In this document: piece by piece, positions 25,000 to 34,564 of the stretch
How positions within the stretch are numbered: position 1 is the stretch's first letter
Layout of the letters: every line of letters begins with the position of its first letter
Origin: Bryobacterales bacterium
GTDB lineage: Bacteria; Acidobacteriota; Terriglobia; Bryobacterales; UBA6623
Direction: 5' to 3'
Length of the DNA: 64,000 nucleotides
Assembly (NCBI GenBank): GCA_028819235.1
Contig: JAPPMC010000310.1
Location: forward strand, 1-64,000
Made by a program: the position numbers and the translations under genes
Notes under the pieces: generated by a model
The model's input: only the letters and a program-made list of their open reading frames with translations
Databases searched by the model: none
Told to the model about the DNA's origin: nothing

Positions 25000-26625
25000 T
25001 CACTGGGCGAGCAGCACGTAGCATCCGATCGTGCACACGCACACAAAGGCACCGAGGCCTTTCGCGTGCCTCCATGGCGTCATGTCGACCGGCGGGCCAG
25101 ACGACTGCGACTGCGGACGTCGCGCCGTCGGCCATCGGCGCCCGGCCAGCAGCAGCCAGGCGACCACCACCACGAATACTGCGCCCAAGAAGTGCAGGAA
25201 GTGGACTGGATCCGCGGTGCCGAGCAGCGCTTGGAGGAAGGACTGCACGGGGCGGTCGAACACCACTACCAGCAGGATGAACAGCACAGGTCCGGCCAGC
25301 AGGCCGGCCTTGGCGGCGAAGGCTGGAACGCGCGGCCTTACCATGCCGACCAGGATCACGGCGAGCATCGGGCCGAAGACTGTTGCGTTGATGCGCTGCA
25401 GGTAGTTGTACAGGCTGCCCGAAGTGTCGATCATGGGCGCAATGGTCATCGCTCCGACCGCCAGCGCGATGCTGCAGCTGCGGCCGGCCGCCACCAGTTG
25501 GGACTGTGTCGCCGCGGGTCGAAGCGCGGCCCGGTAGATGTCCCGGCAGAATAGGGTGGCCGAGGAGTTCAGGACGCTGTTGAACGTGCTGAGCACCGCG
25601 CCGACCATGGCCGCTGCGAAGAAGCCGCCGAGCCAGTCCGGCAGCACCGCCTTGACCAGTTCCGGATAGGCTTGCATGTAGTCCTCAGGGCCCAGCGTGT
25701 CCTTGAACATGTGATAGGCAATCACGCCCGGCAGCACGATCACGAGGGGTCCCACCAGCTTGAGGCACGCGGCAATCAGTACGCCCTTCTGCCCCTCCTT
25801 CAGGCTCCGGGCGCCAAGGCCCCGCTGGATGATCTGTTGACCGGCGCACCAGAAGAACACCTGGTTGACGATCATCCCTGTGAACAGCACGCCGAACGGC
25901 AGGAACGAGCCGGGCTCGTTCCCGGTGATGTCGAACTTCGGGCGCTCCTCGGCATAGACCGTTGAGAGCCCCGCCACAGGATTGCCGTCGCCGATCTGTG
26001 CCAGCGCGAGCAGCGGCACGATCAGCGAGGCGATCAGGAAGCCCACACCGTTGACGGTGTCAGAGATGGCGACGGCCTTGAGCCCGCCGAAAATGGCGTA
26101 CAGGGAGCCAAGAGTGCCCACCCCCCACACGAGCAGCCAGACGACCTGCGACTGGCTCAGCCCCAGGGCCTCCTGCAGGCCGAATATGCTGTCGATGCCG
26201 GTCGCTCCGAACAGCAGCACAACTGGCAGGATGGCCAGCACATAAGAGAACAGGAACAGCGCCGCGCCGACCATCCCTGTGGCCGTGTCGTAGCGGGACG
26301 CGAGGTACTCGGGCACGGTGGAGAGGCCCATCCGCAAGTACTTCGGCAGAAAGTACAGGGCGGTCGCCACCATCGCGACGGCAGCCGTCGTCTCCCAGGC
26401 CGTCACCGCGATGGTGTGGTTGAAGGCATCCCCGTTTAGCCCGATCAGGTGCTCGGTCGAGAGGTTCGTCAGCATCAGCGACCCGGCGATGACCCAGGCC
26501 GTCAGGCTGCGGCCGCCAAGGAAGTACGCGTCCCAGGTGTTCATCGAGTCGGACCGCGTGCGTACGTAGGCCACGATCGCGACCAGCAGCGTGAACGCAA
26601 GGAACGACGCGATCGTTACTGGCAC
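25000..26625 (-). CDS. Sodium:solute symporter (SSS family)
   Basis: A 541-aa transporter with about 13-14 hydrophobic segments, from the GTG at 26625 preceded by GGAGA. Family features are FLGGRSLTAWVIAGSLMLTNLSTEHLIG in helices 1-2, IFGGLKAVAISDTVNG in the middle and FFAAAMVGAVLSTFNSVLNSSATLFCRDIYR near residue 350, where the Na2-site Ser residues lie. SSS proteins import sugars, inositols or carboxylates with Na+. The start is 35 nt downstream of iolD, so inositol or a related polyol is the likely cargo. It is convergent with the IolE-like gene, with only 4 nt between stops. Confidence 0.88.
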   Translation of the reverse strand: MPVTIASFLAFTLLVAIVAYVRTRSDSMNTWDAYFLGGRSLTAWVIAGSLMLTNLSTEHLIGLNGDAFNHTIAVTAWETTAAVAMVATALYFLPKYLRMGLSTVPEYLASRYDTATGMVGAALFLFSYVLAILPVVLLFGATGIDSIFGLQEALGLSQSQVVWLLVWGVGTLGSLYAIFGGLKAVAISDTVNGVGFLIASLIVPLLALAQIGDGNPVAGLSTVYAEERPKFDITGNEPGSFLPFGVLFTGMIVNQVFFWCAGQQIIQRGLGARSLKEGQKGVLIAACLKLVGPLVIVLPGVIAYHMFKDTLGPEDYMQAYPELVKAVLPDWLGGFFAAAMVGAVLSTFNSVLNSSATLFCRDIYRAALRPAATQSQLVAAGRSCSIALAVGAMTIAPMIDTSGSLYNYLQRINATVFGPMLAVILVGMVRPRVPAFAAKAGLLAGPVLFILLVVVFDRPVQSFLQALLGTADPVHFLHFLGAVFVVVVAWLLLAGRRWPTARRPQSQSSGPPVDMTPWRHAKGLGAFVCVCTIGCYVLLAQ

Positions 26626-26660
26626 GCTCTTGGTCTCCAGTAGCTGGCTGCCCAGCCGCC

Positions 26661-28514
26661 CTACAGGTAGTCGCGCTCCTTCTGACGCCCGCGCTGCCAA
26701 TCCGCGCGCGCGCGCTGCACGGCCGGCACTCCGGAGACTTCGGCGATCGGCACATCCCACCAGGACTCGTACCCTGGGACTGGCTCGTCACGGTCCGTCT
26801 CGACGACCACCACGGTGGTCCGGTCCTGGCCCCGCATTTCCTGCAGCGCCTCCGCCAGCTCGGCCCGCCCGCCGGCGCGGCGGGCGACGGCCCCAAGGCT
26901 ACGGGCGTTCTCGACAAAATCGACCCCCACCTGTTCACCGGAGAGGTCGCCGCCCGTGCGCACGCGATAGTGCGTTCCGAACCCTTCGTTGCCGCAGGCC
27001 TTGCTGAGGCCGCCGATGCTGGCAAAGCCGTGGTTGTCGACCACGACGATGCGCAGCGGCGCCCCCTCTTGGACGGTTGTGGCGATTTCTTGCGCCATCA
27101 TCAGGTACGAGCCGTCCCCGACCAGGACGTACACTTCGCGGTCCGGCTCGGCCATCTTCACGCCCAGCCCTGCCGCGATCTCATAGCCCATCGTCGAGTA
27201 CCCGTACTCCATGTGATAGGTGTTCGGACTCTTGGTTCTCCAGAGCTTGTGCATGTCGCCGGGCATGCTGCCCGCGGCGCAGATCACCACGTCGCGGTCG
27301 TCGGCGGCCTCGTTGACGGCTCCTATGACCTCTCCTTGGCTGATGGGCGGCCCGTGGCCGAGGCTGTAGATGCGGTCCACCTCGGCTTCCCACCAGGCGC
27401 GGTGCTCACGCACGTCCGCGGAGTGGTCCGCCGGGACTTGGTACCCCGCAACAAGTCCGGCAAGCTCTTCGAGCGCCGCCCGCGCGTCGGCGACCACGGG
27501 GAGCGCAGCATGCTTGTAGGCGTCGAACTCGGCGACGTTGATGTTCAGGAAGCGGACGCTTGGATTCTGGAAGGCGGTCTTTGAGGCGCTCGTGAAGTCA
27601 GTGTAGCGCGTGCCAATGCCGATAACGAGGTCTGCGGCGCGCGCCAGGATGTTTGCCCCGGGCGTCCCCGTGACGCCCATGGCCCCAAGCGCCTGCGGAT
27701 GGTCGAACCGGAGGGCTCCCTTGCCGGCCTGCGTCTCGGCGACCGGAATTCCCGTCTGGGCGGCAAAGTTCGAAAGTGTACCGCACGCGCCGCTGTAGAG
27801 CACGCCGCCTCCGGCAATGATCAGCGGGGCCTTCGCCCCCCGGATCCAACGGGCCGCCGTCTCGAGTGCCGTCCCGTCGCCCCGCTGCCGCCGGATGGCC
27901 CATACGCGCTCGCGGAAGAGCGCTTCCGGATAGTCGAATGCCTCCGCCTGCACGTCCTGGGGCATCCCTAGGGTGACCGCCCCAGTCTCGGCCGGCGAGG
28001 TCAGCACGCGCATGGCTTCTGGGAGGGCCGTGACGATCTGTTCCGGGCGCTGGATGCGATCCCAGTACTTCGACACCGGTCGGAAGCAGTCGTTGACCGA
28101 CGTGTCCTGTGTCTGACCGGACTCGAGCTGCTGCAGGACAGGTGCGACGTTCCGACGCGCGAAGATGTCGCCCGGAAGCAGGAGGACCGGCAGCCGGTTG
28201 ATCGTGGCCATGGCCGCTCCAGTGACCATGTTGGTCGCACCTGGGCCGATGGAGGTCGTGCACGCGAGCGTGCGGAGCCGGTTCGAGACCTTGGCGTAGG
28301 CCGCGGCGGTGTGGACCATCGCCTGCTCATTGCGGCACAGGAAGTACGGGAACGACGGGTCTTGGTGCAGCGCTTGGCCTAGGCCGGCCACGTTGCCATG
28401 GCCGAAGATCCCGAAGCAGCCTCCGAAGAAGCGCTGGCGCTGGCCGTCGCGCTCGACGAACTGGTTCTTCAGGAATTCGATGGTGGCTTGGGCCATTGTC
28501 AGGCGCCGAGTCAT
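26661..28514 (-). CDS. iolD: 3D-(3,5/4)-trihydroxycyclohexane-1,2-dione hydrolase
   Basis: A 617-aa thiamine-diphosphate enzyme that opens the ring of the dione made by IolE. The start is the ATG at 28514, 7 nt after GGGAGGT. The N-terminal Pyr domain contains FGIFGHGNVAGLGQAL (about 37-52); the near-N-terminal motif LTMAQATIEFLKNQFVERDG is typical of IolD. The central domain and the PP domain follow, with GDGSYLMMAQEIATT...VVVDNHGFASIGGL (about 455-495) giving the GDGS...N metal/ThDP-binding motif. The length matches the family (about 615-640). Acetolactate synthase-like enzymes are the alternative, but the N-terminal motif and neighbours favour IolD. Confidence 0.93.
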   Translation of the reverse strand: MTRRLTMAQATIEFLKNQFVERDGQRQRFFGGCFGIFGHGNVAGLGQALHQDPSFPYFLCRNEQAMVHTAAAYAKVSNRLRTLACTTSIGPGATNMVTGAAMATINRLPVLLLPGDIFARRNVAPVLQQLESGQTQDTSVNDCFRPVSKYWDRIQRPEQIVTALPEAMRVLTSPAETGAVTLGMPQDVQAEAFDYPEALFRERVWAIRRQRGDGTALETAARWIRGAKAPLIIAGGGVLYSGACGTLSNFAAQTGIPVAETQAGKGALRFDHPQALGAMGVTGTPGANILARAADLVIGIGTRYTDFTSASKTAFQNPSVRFLNINVAEFDAYKHAALPVVADARAALEELAGLVAGYQVPADHSADVREHRAWWEAEVDRIYSLGHGPPISQGEVIGAVNEAADDRDVVICAAGSMPGDMHKLWRTKSPNTYHMEYGYSTMGYEIAAGLGVKMAEPDREVYVLVGDGSYLMMAQEIATTVQEGAPLRIVVVDNHGFASIGGLSKACGNEGFGTHYRVRTGGDLSGEQVGVDFVENARSLGAVARRAGGRAELAEALQEMRGQDRTTVVVVETDRDEPVPGYESWWDVPIAEVSGVPAVQRARADWQRGRQKERDYL

Positions 28515-28608
28515 CGGTGTACCTCCCATTCGGCGGCTGGACGGACCAGCCGCATCCGCAGCAGTTTGGTCGGGAAACTGGCCATGCTATTCCGTTCCGG
28601 GGATCGGT

Positions 28609-30444
28609 TCATGGCACCCGCCTCAGCAGAGCCACCCAGTCCTTCCCCGGATCCTTGGGCGGCGAGAGTTCAAGTCCGCCGGCCCGTCGCATCTGCCCCT
28701 GATCTGCCTCGACCGTCCCGCCGGATGCGGCCAGCAGATCGCCGCCGTTCCGGGGATCGTACCAGTGCAGAGTGTACGATCCCGGCGCCACCGCCAGTCT
28801 CGTGCGCCACGCCTCCGGCATGTACGCGGCATAAACCTCGCCCTCTTTGGCGAACACGAAAGCGTTCCTGTCCGTGGCTAGGCCGTTCGCTGGCCACATC
28901 TCCCAGAACGGGAGATGCTCTTGGAAGAACTCCAGCGCGTGCCGCGTCTGGTCCCACATCCGATCCCTAGAGCGCCAGTCCTCGCAGTTCAGGTCCATGT
29001 GGTCGTACTGGTAGCCGAAATACCACTCGACGCCCGAGCCCCCGCCCATCAGGTTGCCCCACAGCTGGTGCTTGCGGGGCTTGTCGTGCAGCGGGTCCTC
29101 CGCGTCGGGCAAAACGCCGACCGCGGCCGGCATCTGCTCGTCGTGGAATATGGCCCACGGCGCACCCGCGGCGGCGGTGCGCATGCGCAGCATTACGGTC
29201 TCCCTGTTGGTGTCCTCCATTCGGCCCTGGATCGACGTGGCGGAGAACAGGCTCGACCCGATCAGGGCAGTGTACGACCGTAGGCTGCGCGTGTTGTGGG
29301 TGTGCACCGTAACCGGGTGCCGATTGGGGTCCGCCGTCCGCAGGAAGCCCGCGATGGCCAGACGGTCCGCGTGCGGCGTGTCGTTCTCTTCTCCGAGGTT
29401 CCAGATGATCGCCAAGTGATGGCCGAAGCGCGCCGCGAGTTCCCTCAGGTACAGCTTGCGGTCGTCGTTCAGGCCCGGGCCGCCGCCCAGCTTGTGGTCA
29501 TTCTCAGTTTCCTGGATGACCAGGTGCATTGCTATCCCCAGCCTCTCCATGTGGGCGAAGACGATCTCCCACTGCGCAAGCTTGGAGACGTCGAAGCGGT
29601 CCCGCACTTCCGGCTCTGTCCAGACCCAGGTGTCCTTGCCGTCCCCGCCGTCGATGTTGTAGGTCATGAAATACACGCTGTTCATGGCCTTGGAGGCGAG
29701 GTAGTTCAGGGCTCCAATGATGTTCTTTCCCTTGCTGCCCTTCCAGGTGGGATCCCCTGCGCGCCAGTCCGTCGCGTGCGGCTCGTAGCGGTGCAGGAAT
29801 CCGCTGCGGTCCGTCGATACCTCGGCGTGGCTGGCGGTGTCGAATGTTTCGTCGAACTCGAAGTAGCCGAGGAAATTCTCCGGGGAGTCCGCGCCACCCT
29901 TCAGGAATCGGTCGCCATTTGAGAACTGGAGATAGTGCCCATTGCCCGGCGTCAGGAAGCCCTTCGAAGCGAAGCCGGGCGCGGCCGGGTCGGCGGGCCC
30001 CACGTCCAGCGTGCCGGAGTCGCCGTCAAATGCGACGCTCTCGCCGACGGCCTGGTTCAGCGCGACGCCCGGCCCCGAGCGGAACTCGGCCCTCCAGACC
30101 CACGTGCCCGCCAGCGGGGGAGTGAACCGCACCCGCCACTTGTCACCCGCGACGGCGGATGTCTCGGCGGCGTCGCCGTCAGCAGCGAAGAACCCCAGGG
30201 CGGTTCGCGCTTCGCCGGACTGCTGGTGAGAGAACGTGACGCGCAGGCGGAAGTGGGTGAACGGGTTGGGCGTGGCCGACTCAGAACTCGCCGGGCCGTC
30301 AAACGTAAGGGATACCGGTTGCCAGCGGACAGGCCTCTGGGGTGCGATGGAGACTTCGGCCGCCAAGCTAGCTGCTGTGGCGAATATGGCGGATATGGCG
30401 GCCAGGGCACGGGGAGCCGAGGGTGCGCGGGATCGACAGTGCAT
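28609..30444 (-). CDS. Secreted DUF5060-type glycoside hydrolase-like protein
   Basis: A 611-aa protein from the ATG at 30444, where a signal peptide begins (Arg-rich n-region, hydrophobic ALAAISAIFATAASLA, cleavage near AEV). A beta-sandwich DUF5060 domain spans about 28-135. A TIM-barrel-like region then follows (KGGADSPENFLGYFEF; NSVYFMTYNIDGGDGKDTWVW; AIIWNLGEEND near 345, a possible acid/base Glu). The C-terminal part (VYAAYMPEAWRTRLAV) resembles the collagen-binding-like beta domain that ends such proteins. The likely role is carbohydrate processing outside the inner membrane; no substrate can be named. It lies between iolD and an ABC exporter on the same strand. Confidence 0.8.
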   Translation of the reverse strand: MHCRSRAPSAPRALAAISAIFATAASLAAEVSIAPQRPVRWQPVSLTFDGPASSESATPNPFTHFRLRVTFSHQQSGEARTALGFFAADGDAAETSAVAGDKWRVRFTPPLAGTWVWRAEFRSGPGVALNQAVGESVAFDGDSGTLDVGPADPAAPGFASKGFLTPGNGHYLQFSNGDRFLKGGADSPENFLGYFEFDETFDTASHAEVSTDRSGFLHRYEPHATDWRAGDPTWKGSKGKNIIGALNYLASKAMNSVYFMTYNIDGGDGKDTWVWTEPEVRDRFDVSKLAQWEIVFAHMERLGIAMHLVIQETENDHKLGGGPGLNDDRKLYLRELAARFGHHLAIIWNLGEENDTPHADRLAIAGFLRTADPNRHPVTVHTHNTRSLRSYTALIGSSLFSATSIQGRMEDTNRETVMLRMRTAAAGAPWAIFHDEQMPAAVGVLPDAEDPLHDKPRKHQLWGNLMGGGSGVEWYFGYQYDHMDLNCEDWRSRDRMWDQTRHALEFFQEHLPFWEMWPANGLATDRNAFVFAKEGEVYAAYMPEAWRTRLAVAPGSYTLHWYDPRNGGDLLAASGGTVEADQGQMRRAGGLELSPPKDPGKDWVALLRRVP

Positions 30445-30531
30445 CGTCACATCTGCGGCCGAGTTGGCGCTGCCTTCGCGCGGCCGATGGCCCGGGCCAG
30501 CCATAAACTTTAGCAGCGAGGGGGCCGGCCC

Positions 30532-32373
30532 TCACGCATATGCCGCCAAGGACTGCAGCCGGTGCAGCCGGGCGTAGGTGCCGTTGCCGGCCAGCAGCTC
30601 GGCGTGGGTCCCGTGCTCCACAACGCTCCCCTTGTGCAGCACCAGGATGCTGCTGGCCTGCCGGATCGTTGACAGGCGGTGGGCGATCACGATCGAGGTC
30701 CTGTCCCGCAGCACGATTGAGACCGTCTCCTGAATCCGTCTCTCCGTGTCCGGATCGACGCTGGAGGTGGCCTCGTCCAGCATCAGGAACGGTCGGTCCC
30801 GGGCCAGCGCGCGGGCGAATCCCAAGAGCTGCTTCTGGCCGGTCGACAGGCCGCCGCCCCGCTCGGACAGCGGCTCATCGTAGGCCAGCGGCAGGGACTC
30901 GATGTGGCCGGCCAAGCGGGCGTCTGCAGCGGCACGCCGGACTCGATCGGCGGGCACGGCCGGATCTTCCAGGCTGATGTTCGCGCCGATGGTGCCGCGC
31001 ACGAGCGCCGGATCTTGGAGGACGACGCTGAACTGCTCCCGCAGCGCATCTCTCGACCACTCCCGAATGTCCCGACCGTCGACCAGTATGGCGCCACGCT
31101 GGATCTCGTAGAAGCGGAGCAGCAGATTGATCAGCGTCGTCTTGCCGGCCCCGGTGTGTCCCACCACTGCGAGCGTCTTCCCGGGCGGCAGCTCGAAGCT
31201 GACGTCGCGGAGCACCCAGTCCTCTCCGCGGTATGCGAACCAGACATTGCGGAACTCGATTCCCGGCCCCTTCGGCCCGTCGCGGCCGTACGAGCCTTCC
31301 TGGATGTCGGGCGGCTTCGTGTCGAGCAGCTCGAAGATTCTCTCGGCCCCGGCCATGGCCCCCTGAAGCACGTTGTATTTCTCCGCCAAGTCTTGGATGG
31401 GTCGGAAGACGCGCGTGCCGTACTGCAAAAAGGCCAACAGCACGCCGGTCGACAGCGTGCCGTCGACGACCCACTGTCCGCCGAAGACGACCAAGGCGGC
31501 GAGGCCCGCCACATTGATCCACTCGATCACGGGGAAAAACAGGGCGTGCGCTCGCACTGCGCGGTAGTTCGCCTGCCTGTGGCGCTCGTTGATCTCCTCG
31601 AATTCGGCTTGGGAGTGCGCCTCATGGTTGAACAGCTGAATCTCGGAGATTCCGGTGAAGCACTCTTGCAGGAACGACGCCAGCCTCGCTACCGCAGCCC
31701 GCACTGCCCTAAAGCTGTCGCGGGCGTGCTTGCGGAAGATAACACTGACGACTAGGACGAGGGGTGCCACCCCCAAGTAGACGAGGGTGAGCTGGGGGCT
31801 GAGGTAGAGCATGGCGCCAAAGGCGAACACCAGTGTCAGCACGTCCCCGGCCACCGCGACCAGCCCCGACGTGAAGAGCTCGTTCAGCACGTCGACGTCG
31901 GTGGTCGCCCGCGTGACCAGCCTTCCGCTGGGGGTCCTGTCGAAGTACGAAACCGGAAGCCGCTGCAGGTGACGGAAGATGCGTTCCCGGATATCGCGCA
32001 TGACCCGTTGGCCGGTCCAGTTCATCGCGTGGATCTGCCCCGATCTGGTGCCCACGGACAGGAGCAACGTGGCGAGGTAGACCAGTGCCAGGACTCCGAG
32101 GCCGGCCATCTCCCCGTCGGGCAGCCACGGATGGAGAGGCGTGACCACGTCCGCGTCTGGCAATAGGTAGCGGTCGACGGCGATCTGCGTCAGCACCGGA
32201 GGCACGACGCCCACCGCGGAGTTGCCCATCAGGAGCACCAGCGACAGCAGTGCAACGCCCCTGTAGGGCCTCAGGTACGTCCATAGCCTGCGTAGCAGCT
32301 GCCAGTCGTACTTCGCGGCCTCCGAGACCGCCTCTCGCGCCGCTTGGCTCCCGATCGAGCGCCCGTTGCTCAT
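30532..32373 (-). CDS. ABC exporter half-transporter, catalytically canonical subunit
   Basis: A 613-aa fusion of six transmembrane helices (about 35-330) and an ATPase domain. Walker A is GHTGAGKTT near 404, the signature is LSTGQKQLL near 508, and Walker B is FLMLDEATSSVD near 529 with the catalytic Glu. The start ATG overlaps the stop of the partner exporter by 4 bp. Together with its partner it fits a heterodimeric exporter of the BmrCD/TM287-288 type, exporting drugs, lipids or other hydrophobic compounds. This subunit supplies the intact Walker B and a slightly altered signature (LSTGQ instead of LSGGQ). Confidence 0.9.
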   Translation of the reverse strand: MSNGRSIGSQAAREAVSEAAKYDWQLLRRLWTYLRPYRGVALLSLVLLMGNSAVGVVPPVLTQIAVDRYLLPDADVVTPLHPWLPDGEMAGLGVLALVYLATLLLSVGTRSGQIHAMNWTGQRVMRDIRERIFRHLQRLPVSYFDRTPSGRLVTRATTDVDVLNELFTSGLVAVAGDVLTLVFAFGAMLYLSPQLTLVYLGVAPLVLVVSVIFRKHARDSFRAVRAAVARLASFLQECFTGISEIQLFNHEAHSQAEFEEINERHRQANYRAVRAHALFFPVIEWINVAGLAALVVFGGQWVVDGTLSTGVLLAFLQYGTRVFRPIQDLAEKYNVLQGAMAGAERIFELLDTKPPDIQEGSYGRDGPKGPGIEFRNVWFAYRGEDWVLRDVSFELPPGKTLAVVGHTGAGKTTLINLLLRFYEIQRGAILVDGRDIREWSRDALREQFSVVLQDPALVRGTIGANISLEDPAVPADRVRRAAADARLAGHIESLPLAYDEPLSERGGGLSTGQKQLLGFARALARDRPFLMLDEATSSVDPDTERRIQETVSIVLRDRTSIVIAHRLSTIRQASSILVLHKGSVVEHGTHAELLAGNGTYARLHRLQSLAAYA

Positions 32374-34115
32374 GGCGCTGCCAGTTCCTCCTCAATCCTC
32401 TGGCGTTCGAACATGCGGGCGTACGTCCCGTCCCGGGCGAGCAGTTCCGAGTGCGTGCCCACCGCCACCACCTCCCCCGCCTCCATGACCGCGATGCGGT
32501 CCGCGAGCATCGCCAGCGAGACCCGGTGCGTGACGATCAACAGCGTCCGCTTCAGGGTCGCCTCTTGCAGGTTGCGCACCAATCCGCGCTCCGTCTCCGC
32601 GTCGACGCTTGAGGTCGCGTCGTCCAGAACTAGGATCTCGGGATTCTTCAGGAGCGCGCGCGCGAGCGCGACACGCTGCTTCTGTCCACCCGAGAGGGTG
32701 ATCCCGCGCTCCCCGACGAGCGTGTCGAGTCCGTCGGGGAAGCTGTCGTTCTCGGTGTTGAGCATTGCGGTCCGGGCCGCCAGCTGGACGTCCGCGACGG
32801 AAGCGCCGGGGCGTCCCAGCCGAATGTTGTCGGCGATCGAGCGGCTGAAGAGGATGGTCTCCTGCGGCACGCAGCCAACGCATCGGCGCAGGGTCGCCAG
32901 CGGCACGGCGCGAATGTCGAGCCCCCGCGCCAGCACGCGGCCCGAGGTCGGGTCGAAGAGCCTCGGCAGCAGGTTCGCCAAGGTCGATTTTCCGCAGCCG
33001 ACAGGTCCGATCACGGCCAACGCTTCCCCTTCAGGAACGTGCAGCGTCACATCGCGGAGCGCCCGCCGGGTGGCGGTCGGGTACCGCACGCTCACCCCTG
33101 CCCAGTCGACCGGGGCCCAGATCCGCGCTCCGCGGGACTGCAGGCGTTTCGCGTCGCACACGCGGGGCCGGAAGGTCAGAAGCTCGTTAAGCCGGCCGAG
33201 TGACGCCAGTCCGCGCTGCGTGATGTTGACTACGACGCCCATCCCGACCATGGGCCACGCCAGCATCGTCAGCAGGTAGAGGAACGTCGTCAGGGTCCCG
33301 ACCGTCATGGCACCCTCGACCACGCGCCATCCGCCGCAGACCAGCGCGGTGATGCCGCTAAGCCCGACCAGCAGGTCGAGGAGCGGATAAAACCTCCTCC
33401 AGATGCGCACGAGCCCGAGGCTGCTCTCGAAGTACTCGGCGTTTGCCTGGTTGAACCGGTCGACCTCCGCCAGCTGCTGGCCGTAGGCGCGCAGCATGCG
33501 CAGGCTCGCGATGTGCTCCTGGACGTGGGCGCTGATGTCGGAGAATCGCTGCTGCACACGCTGAAACTGAGCGTGCGTCTTGCCCCCGAAGTGGGCGACG
33601 ACCAGCGACACAGGGAGAAGGGGCGCGAGGATGGCGGCCGTCATCACGAGGTCGACCCAAGCCATGAACGAGACCACAGTGACGAGGATTACCCCGATCT
33701 CCGCGCTGTACATCAGCCCCGGCCCGAGCAGGGACCGCACTTGCGCTAGGTCATTGGTGGCCCGGCTCATCAAATCGCCCGTCTTGTAGCGCTCGTAGAA
33801 GTGGCGGTCGAGCGTGAGCAGGTGCCGCGTCAGGTCGTTGCGCAGGTCGAACTCGACGTCTCTGGAGAGAGTGATCAGAATCCAGCGCATGGCGTACTGA
33901 AAGACTCCCTTGGCGCCGGCGACCAGCACCAGCAGCACGGTCGTGTCGAAGGCCTCGTCGTATTGGTCCGCAGCCAGGTGGTCGATCGCGCGCCCGATGA
34001 GGAATGGGATGACGGCCGCTAGCGTGCCCCGCAGCAGCAGCGCCCCAAGTCCCAGTGCATAGCGGGACCGGTAGCGCCCCACGTACGGAGCGAGCCTGCG
34101 CAGGGTTGCCAGCAC
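32370..34115 (-). CDS. ABC exporter half-transporter, subunit with degenerate Walker B
   Basis: A 581-aa protein with six membrane helices (about 15-310) and an ATPase domain. Walker A is GPVGCGKST near 369 and the signature is a canonical LSGGQKQR near 473. Walker B reads ILVLDDATSSVD near 494: the catalytic Glu is replaced by Asp. Paired with the downstream subunit's LSTGQ signature, this gives one degenerate and one canonical ATP site, as in heterodimeric type IV exporters. The GTG start at 34115 lies 7 nt after the DUF420 stop. Confidence 0.9.
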   Translation of the reverse strand: MLATLRRLAPYVGRYRSRYALGLGALLLRGTLAAVIPFLIGRAIDHLAADQYDEAFDTTVLLVLVAGAKGVFQYAMRWILITLSRDVEFDLRNDLTRHLLTLDRHFYERYKTGDLMSRATNDLAQVRSLLGPGLMYSAEIGVILVTVVSFMAWVDLVMTAAILAPLLPVSLVVAHFGGKTHAQFQRVQQRFSDISAHVQEHIASLRMLRAYGQQLAEVDRFNQANAEYFESSLGLVRIWRRFYPLLDLLVGLSGITALVCGGWRVVEGAMTVGTLTTFLYLLTMLAWPMVGMGVVVNITQRGLASLGRLNELLTFRPRVCDAKRLQSRGARIWAPVDWAGVSVRYPTATRRALRDVTLHVPEGEALAVIGPVGCGKSTLANLLPRLFDPTSGRVLARGLDIRAVPLATLRRCVGCVPQETILFSRSIADNIRLGRPGASVADVQLAARTAMLNTENDSFPDGLDTLVGERGITLSGGQKQRVALARALLKNPEILVLDDATSSVDAETERGLVRNLQEATLKRTLLIVTHRVSLAMLADRIAVMEAGEVVAVGTHSELLARDGTYARMFERQRIEEELAAP

Positions 34116-34122
34116 TGCGGTA

Positions 34123-34536
34123 CTACCCGTGGTAGAGCATCCAGTAGACGATCACGCCGGTCACGGATACGTACATCCACGACGGAAACGTCCAGCGGGC
34201 AATGCGCCGATGGGCCCTGAAGGCCCCCCGCCAGGCCCGCCACAGCGTGGACGCGACCAGCGGAACGCTCGCCATCGCGAGCAGGATGTGGCTTATCAGG
34301 ATCGCGAAGTACACCGGTCGGATCCACCCTTGGCCGGTGTAAGCTACGGAGCCGACCTGCCAGTGGTAGACCGAGTAGCTCGCGAGGAACGCCACCGACA
34401 CGGCGCACGCCGCCAGCATGCAGGCCCGGTGGCGCCTCACGTCGCCACGCCTGATGGATGCGTATCCGAGTGCCAGCAGGACGGCCGCCAGCAGGTTGAG
34501 GCTGGCATTTAGGGTTGGCAGGTCGGTGACGGCCAC
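34123..34536 (-). CDS. DUF420 family membrane protein
   Basis: A 137-aa integral membrane protein with four hydrophobic segments, from the GTG at 34536. The in-frame sequence upstream overlaps the ABC-2 permease and does not look coding. Conserved His residues typical of DUF420 are visible: GDVRRHRACM, YSVYHWQVG, ILISHILLAM and HRRIARWTFPSWMYVSVTGVIVYWMLY. DUF420 includes proteins needed for cytochrome oxidase maturation in some bacteria; whether that applies here is unknown. It sits between an ABC-2 permease and an ABC exporter. Confidence 0.82.
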   Translation of the reverse strand: MAVTDLPTLNASLNLLAAVLLALGYASIRRGDVRRHRACMLAACAVSVAFLASYSVYHWQVGSVAYTGQGWIRPVYFAILISHILLAMASVPLVASTLWRAWRGAFRAHRRIARWTFPSWMYVSVTGVIVYWMLYHG

Positions 34537-34564
34537 GTTAGGGAAACCGCCCGTGGGTCTTGCC

